From Elizabethkingia bruuniana (GTDB lineage: Bacteria > Bacteroidota > Bacteroidia > Flavobacteriales > Weeksellaceae), in contig NZ_CP014337.1 of NCBI RefSeq assembly GCF_002024805.1, positions 2,356,001-2,420,000 of the forward strand: a stretch of 64,000 bases of DNA, written 5' to 3'. The translations under genes and the position numbers were made by a program. Shown piece after piece: positions 61,560 through 64,000 of this stretch; position 1 is the first letter of the stretch, and each line of letters starts with the position of its first letter. Under the pieces are notes generated by a model. That model had not been told where the DNA came from, did not search any database, and saw only the letters and a program-made list of their open reading frames with translations.

Positions 61560-61651
61560 TTCGAGGCTTGTTCGGGGATCCTTCGGGAGCGCTTCGGAAA
61601 ACAGGCACTTTTCCCGAACAACTCTCGAACAAGGGTCGAACAACACCCGAA
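61560..61651. repeat. Dyad array of eight TTCG/CGAA motifs with 11-bp phasing
   Basis: TTCG occurs at 61560, 61571, 61582 and 61593 and CGAA at 61615, 61626, 61637 and 61648. Every step within a half is exactly 11 bases. The two halves are perfect mirror images about 61605.5, with an 18-base centre between them. The bases between motifs pair poorly, so the conserved part is the phased TTCG pattern itself. Codon-free and GC-richer than its surroundings, it looks like a structured repeat element. Confidence 0.8.
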
Positions 61652-61652
61652 G

Positions 61653-61691
61653 AAAAAGCCTCACATATCGTATCGATATGTGAGGCTTTTT
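61653..61691 (-). terminator. Terminator after the beta-mannosidase gene
   Basis: An 18-bp perfect stem (arm AAAAAGCCTCACATATCG, loop of 3) ends in T5 on the minus strand, 16 bases beyond the stop. It adjoins the TTCG/CGAA array directly. Confidence 0.9.
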
Positions 61692-61706
61692 ATCAGAATC
61701 TATACT

Positions 61707-64000
61707 TTATTTTTTAGTATCCCAGAGGCTCATTATGTCTATTTTTTCTAATGGCTTACTAAGGCTAATTCTTTTCTTAGTATTTGGCATCAGATCAAAG
61801 AAATTATCACTAAACTGAGTATCTCCCATCAGGTAAATATCTTTCGCCAGAATATCTGTAGAAACTTCTATTTCTGTGGCCGAAATCTTTTTAACTAGTA
61901 AATTAGGTTTTGTCAGTTTCAGATCTTTAGGGTATACCAAGTAGAAATTGCTCTCTGCCAATACATTATTCTTTTCATCTTTCAACGTGTAATGTATTAC
62001 CACCCGATCCTGAAGTTCTTTAGCTACTATATCTGCAATTTTCAGAGGGTTATATTCTACAATCGAATTTGCATTAAGCTTTTGATCTGTTTCATCAAAT
62101 TGCTCAACAACTTCACCATTTAATTTCTGAATAGAAACAGATAGTCTTACAGATTTAAAATCTTTAAGTCCGTCATTAATTACACGGGTTTTCAGTATTC
62201 CGTCTTTATTCTCTACAGCAATTAACTGTTGCTCAAAACTTCTCTTCGCCTGATAATGTGCCGCTTTCCAATTTCCAAGATAATCGATTGACGACCATGA
62301 TACCACCGGCCAACAGTCATTAATCTGCCAGTATAACGATCCCATATTGTAGGGCATAGCACGACGGTGAGCCTCTATAGCTACCTGCATAGCACGTGCC
62401 TGTAGCAGCTGCGACAGATAGTTGTATTTTACAAGATCCGTTTGCAATGTATAGTATCTTGTCATATACCCATCAATAATCTGCCAGCCTCTTGCGTGTT
62501 TTTCATGTGCTTTAATTACCGGATTTTGTAAATTGAGATCTGCTTTACCCGAAAACATGGACTTTACAGTCTCCATGCTTGGCATTCCCTGTACACCATA
62601 CTCAGAAGCAAAACGTGGCACCTTCTCTTCATACATTTCAAAAGGCTGTTCACCCCACCATACACCCCAGTAATGAGAATCTCCCTCAGTAAGGCTTTCT
62701 TTATGTCCCCAGCCTATAGATGGGGAACTCGGCCAATAGATATTGTTATCGGGAGTTAATGTTTCTTTCAGCGTCTGTGGAATGGCTTCATGAAAAACTT
62801 TACGGTAATCTTTCCACACCTGCAAAGAATCTTCCTTGGTGTATTTAAACTGCTTCTGATATCCCCAGTTTACTATAGCTTCATCAACTTCATTATTCCC
62901 GCACCATAATGCAATCGATGGATGGTTTTGCAGTCGTCTTACCTGGTACTTCACTTCCTCTTTTACATTTTCCACAAAGGCATCATCCGAAGGATAGAAA
63001 CTTCCGGCAAACATAAAATCCTGCCATACCAGTATTCCGTTTTCGTCACAGGCTTTATAGAACGCTTCATCTTCATAGGTTCCTCCACCCCAGATGCGTA
63101 TCATATTCATGTTTGCATCCTTAGCATCCTGTATCAGTTTATAGTACTTCTGTTTGGTTATTCTCGGCAGGAAGCTATCCGACGGAATCCAGTTGGTTCC
63201 TTTAGCATAAAGCGGCTTTCCGTTCACCAAAAAATAGAAGGATTTTCCCTTAGCATCTTTTTCCTGAACAAGTTTCACTGTACGGAATCCATGCCTCAGG
63301 CTTTCTTCATCCAGTTTTTTAGATTGCTGTGTCAGTGTAACCTTAAAATCATACAACTCTGGTTTTCCCCAACCATTTGGCTGCCATAATTTTGGATTCT
63401 TAACTTCATAGGGTATAGAAATTTTATTTATTCCTTTCTGTAATGTAAAAGCTTTCGAAGCTAAATTGTTTACAGCTACCTGATAGTTTCCGGATTTATC
63501 TGCTACAACTTCTATATTAAAGGACAATTGCCCCTTGGCTGTGGTTAAAGATTTTTGTTCCAGCTGGATGTTACTTATTTTGGCATTGTTCCAGAAATTA
63601 AGCTTTACATCCTTCCATATACCTGCTGTTACCAGACGTGGTCCCCAGTCCCATCCGAATTGATACTGAGCCTTACGAACCATACTTCTCGGGCTCTCGG
63701 GCAGTTTAAATGGTACTTTTTTAGCCAGTTCATTTCCTACATTTACACTGGATTTAAATTTTATCTGTAAAATATTGTCCCCCTTCACCAATATGTTTTT
63801 TACAGGAACAATCCACTGACGGAACATATTATTGGTTTGCTGAAGTGGTTTTCCGTTCAGGTAGATTTCCGCAAAAGTATCCAGGCCATCGAAGATTAAT
63901 TCTGCCTGATCATTTTTAAGTTCAGCATCGGAAATTTTAAAAGTCGTCTGATAGTCCCAATCTTCGGTTTCTACCCACTGTACATTCTTTTCATTTTCAT
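61707..64000 (-). CDS. Beta-mannosidase (GH2), N-terminus beyond the window
   Basis: The frame continues to the right window edge (open from 63998 down), with DWDYQTTFKI and FDGLDTFAEIYLNGK before the first internal Met at 63827, so the gene is cut by the window. The visible 764 residues have the GH2 order: sugar-binding beta domain, immunoglobulin-like domain, TIM barrel. The acid/base Glu is in CGNNEVDEA (codon 62891-62889), and the nucleophile Glu is in FASEYGVQG (codon 62603-62601). GRWGGGTYEDEAFY-like text (IWGGGTYEDEAFYKACDE) is typical of beta-mannosidases. It removes terminal beta-mannose from N-glycans or mannans. Confidence 0.93.
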   Translation of the reverse strand, partial: ENEKNVQWVETEDWDYQTTFKISDAELKNDQAELIFDGLDTFAEIYLNGKPLQQTNNMFRQWIVPVKNILVKGDNILQIKFKSSVNVGNELAKKVPFKLPESPRSMVRKAQYQFGWDWGPRLVTAGIWKDVKLNFWNNAKISNIQLEQKSLTTAKGQLSFNIEVVADKSGNYQVAVNNLASKAFTLQKGINKISIPYEVKNPKLWQPNGWGKPELYDFKVTLTQQSKKLDEESLRHGFRTVKLVQEKDAKGKSFYFLVNGKPLYAKGTNWIPSDSFLPRITKQKYYKLIQDAKDANMNMIRIWGGGTYEDEAFYKACDENGILVWQDFMFAGSFYPSDDAFVENVKEEVKYQVRRLQNHPSIALWCGNNEVDEAIVNWGYQKQFKYTKEDSLQVWKDYRKVFHEAIPQTLKETLTPDNNIYWPSSPSIGWGHKESLTEGDSHYWGVWWGEQPFEMYEEKVPRFASEYGVQGMPSMETVKSMFSGKADLNLQNPVIKAHEKHARGWQIIDGYMTRYYTLQTDLVKYNYLSQLLQARAMQVAIEAHRRAMPYNMGSLYWQINDCWPVVSWSSIDYLGNWKAAHYQAKRSFEQQLIAVENKDGILKTRVINDGLKDFKSVRLSVSIQKLNGEVVEQFDETDQKLNANSIVEYNPLKIADIVAKELQDRVVIHYTLKDEKNNVLAESNFYLVYPKDLKLTKPNLLVKKISATEIEVSTDILAKDIYLMGDTQFSDNFFDLMPNTKKRISLSKPLEKIDIMSLWDTKK

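Larger units (their letters stand above)
61404..61706. other. Intergenic region between the AEC transporter and beta-mannosidase
   Basis: The region holds no gene. Its right half is taken up by a symmetric array of TTCG/CGAA motifs (61560-61651) and the beta-mannosidase terminator (61653-61691). The left part (61404-61555) shows no structure that I can identify beyond AT-rich DNA that should carry the AEC promoter. Confidence 0.6.

Noticed and set aside
1-64000. tRNA, rRNA, CRISPR array, integrase or prophage genes.
   Set aside because: I looked for tRNA-like TTCGA loops in gaps, repeated spacers and phage-type proteins and found none that hold up.

Overview
The window looks like chromosomal DNA of a low-GC Flavobacteriia member, most like Elizabethkingia/Chryseobacterium (Weeksellaceae). 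This rests on the gene families (GldC, TonB-dependent receptors, M13 and DPP-IV peptidases, TPR-AraC membrane regulators, DUF2264, GIN-domain protein, POT transporters) and on promoters of the Bacteroidota type (TTG/TTTG, about 19-20 bp, TAnnTTTG). The genus call is inference from recall; no database was searched. I see no tRNA, rRNA, CRISPR array, transposase or prophage gene. Most genes are intact, and most ends carry clear hairpin terminators.

Layout. 0-11.5 kb: the end of an M28 peptidase, an alpha/beta hydrolase, two M13 metallopeptidase paralogues flanking a small membrane protein and a DUF2264 protein, a GIN-domain protein, an orphan membrane-anchored protein, and a two-gene unit of dienelactone hydrolase plus CinA. 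11.5-19 kb: a surface-protein locus with three tandem TPR/transmembrane/AraC-HTH regulators, a previously hidden 57-codon peptide gene and a fimbrillin-like lipoprotein. 19-34 kb: an ECF sigma factor overlapping lipA, tyrS, several exported or orphan proteins, an ATP-grasp enzyme, a 2-oxoglutarate/Fe oxygenase, a carboxylesterase followed by a degenerate M1-peptidase/outer-membrane-barrel fusion, a beta-lactamase-fold hydrolase, an S41 peptidase and a GH13 amylase.

34-40 kb: a PhoR/PhoB-type two-component pair diverges from a TonB-dependent receptor and a beta-helix lipoprotein. Between them lies an array of 11-bp phased CTTAA repeats that looks like a Pho box, so this is probably a phosphate-starvation outer-membrane uptake locus. 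40-47.6 kb: a barnase-barstar pair, nadE, a GNAT acetyltransferase, gldC, a lipoprotein, cystathionine gamma-synthase, a Sua5/YrdC protein, a CCA tRNA nucleotidyltransferase and DUF2071. 47.6-50.6 kb: a TonB-dependent receptor with a well-formed SAM-I riboswitch, promoter and terminator in its leader.

50.6-58.7 kb: a thioredoxin-like protein, three tandem POT oligopeptide transporters and a dipeptidyl peptidase IV, which together form an extracytoplasmic peptide-use module. 58.8-64 kb: an alpha-L-fucosidase (GH29), an AEC transporter and a beta-mannosidase (GH2, cut by the window edge). The intergenic DNA here is rich in repeats, including a striking symmetric array of eight TTCG/CGAA motifs at exact 11-bp spacing.
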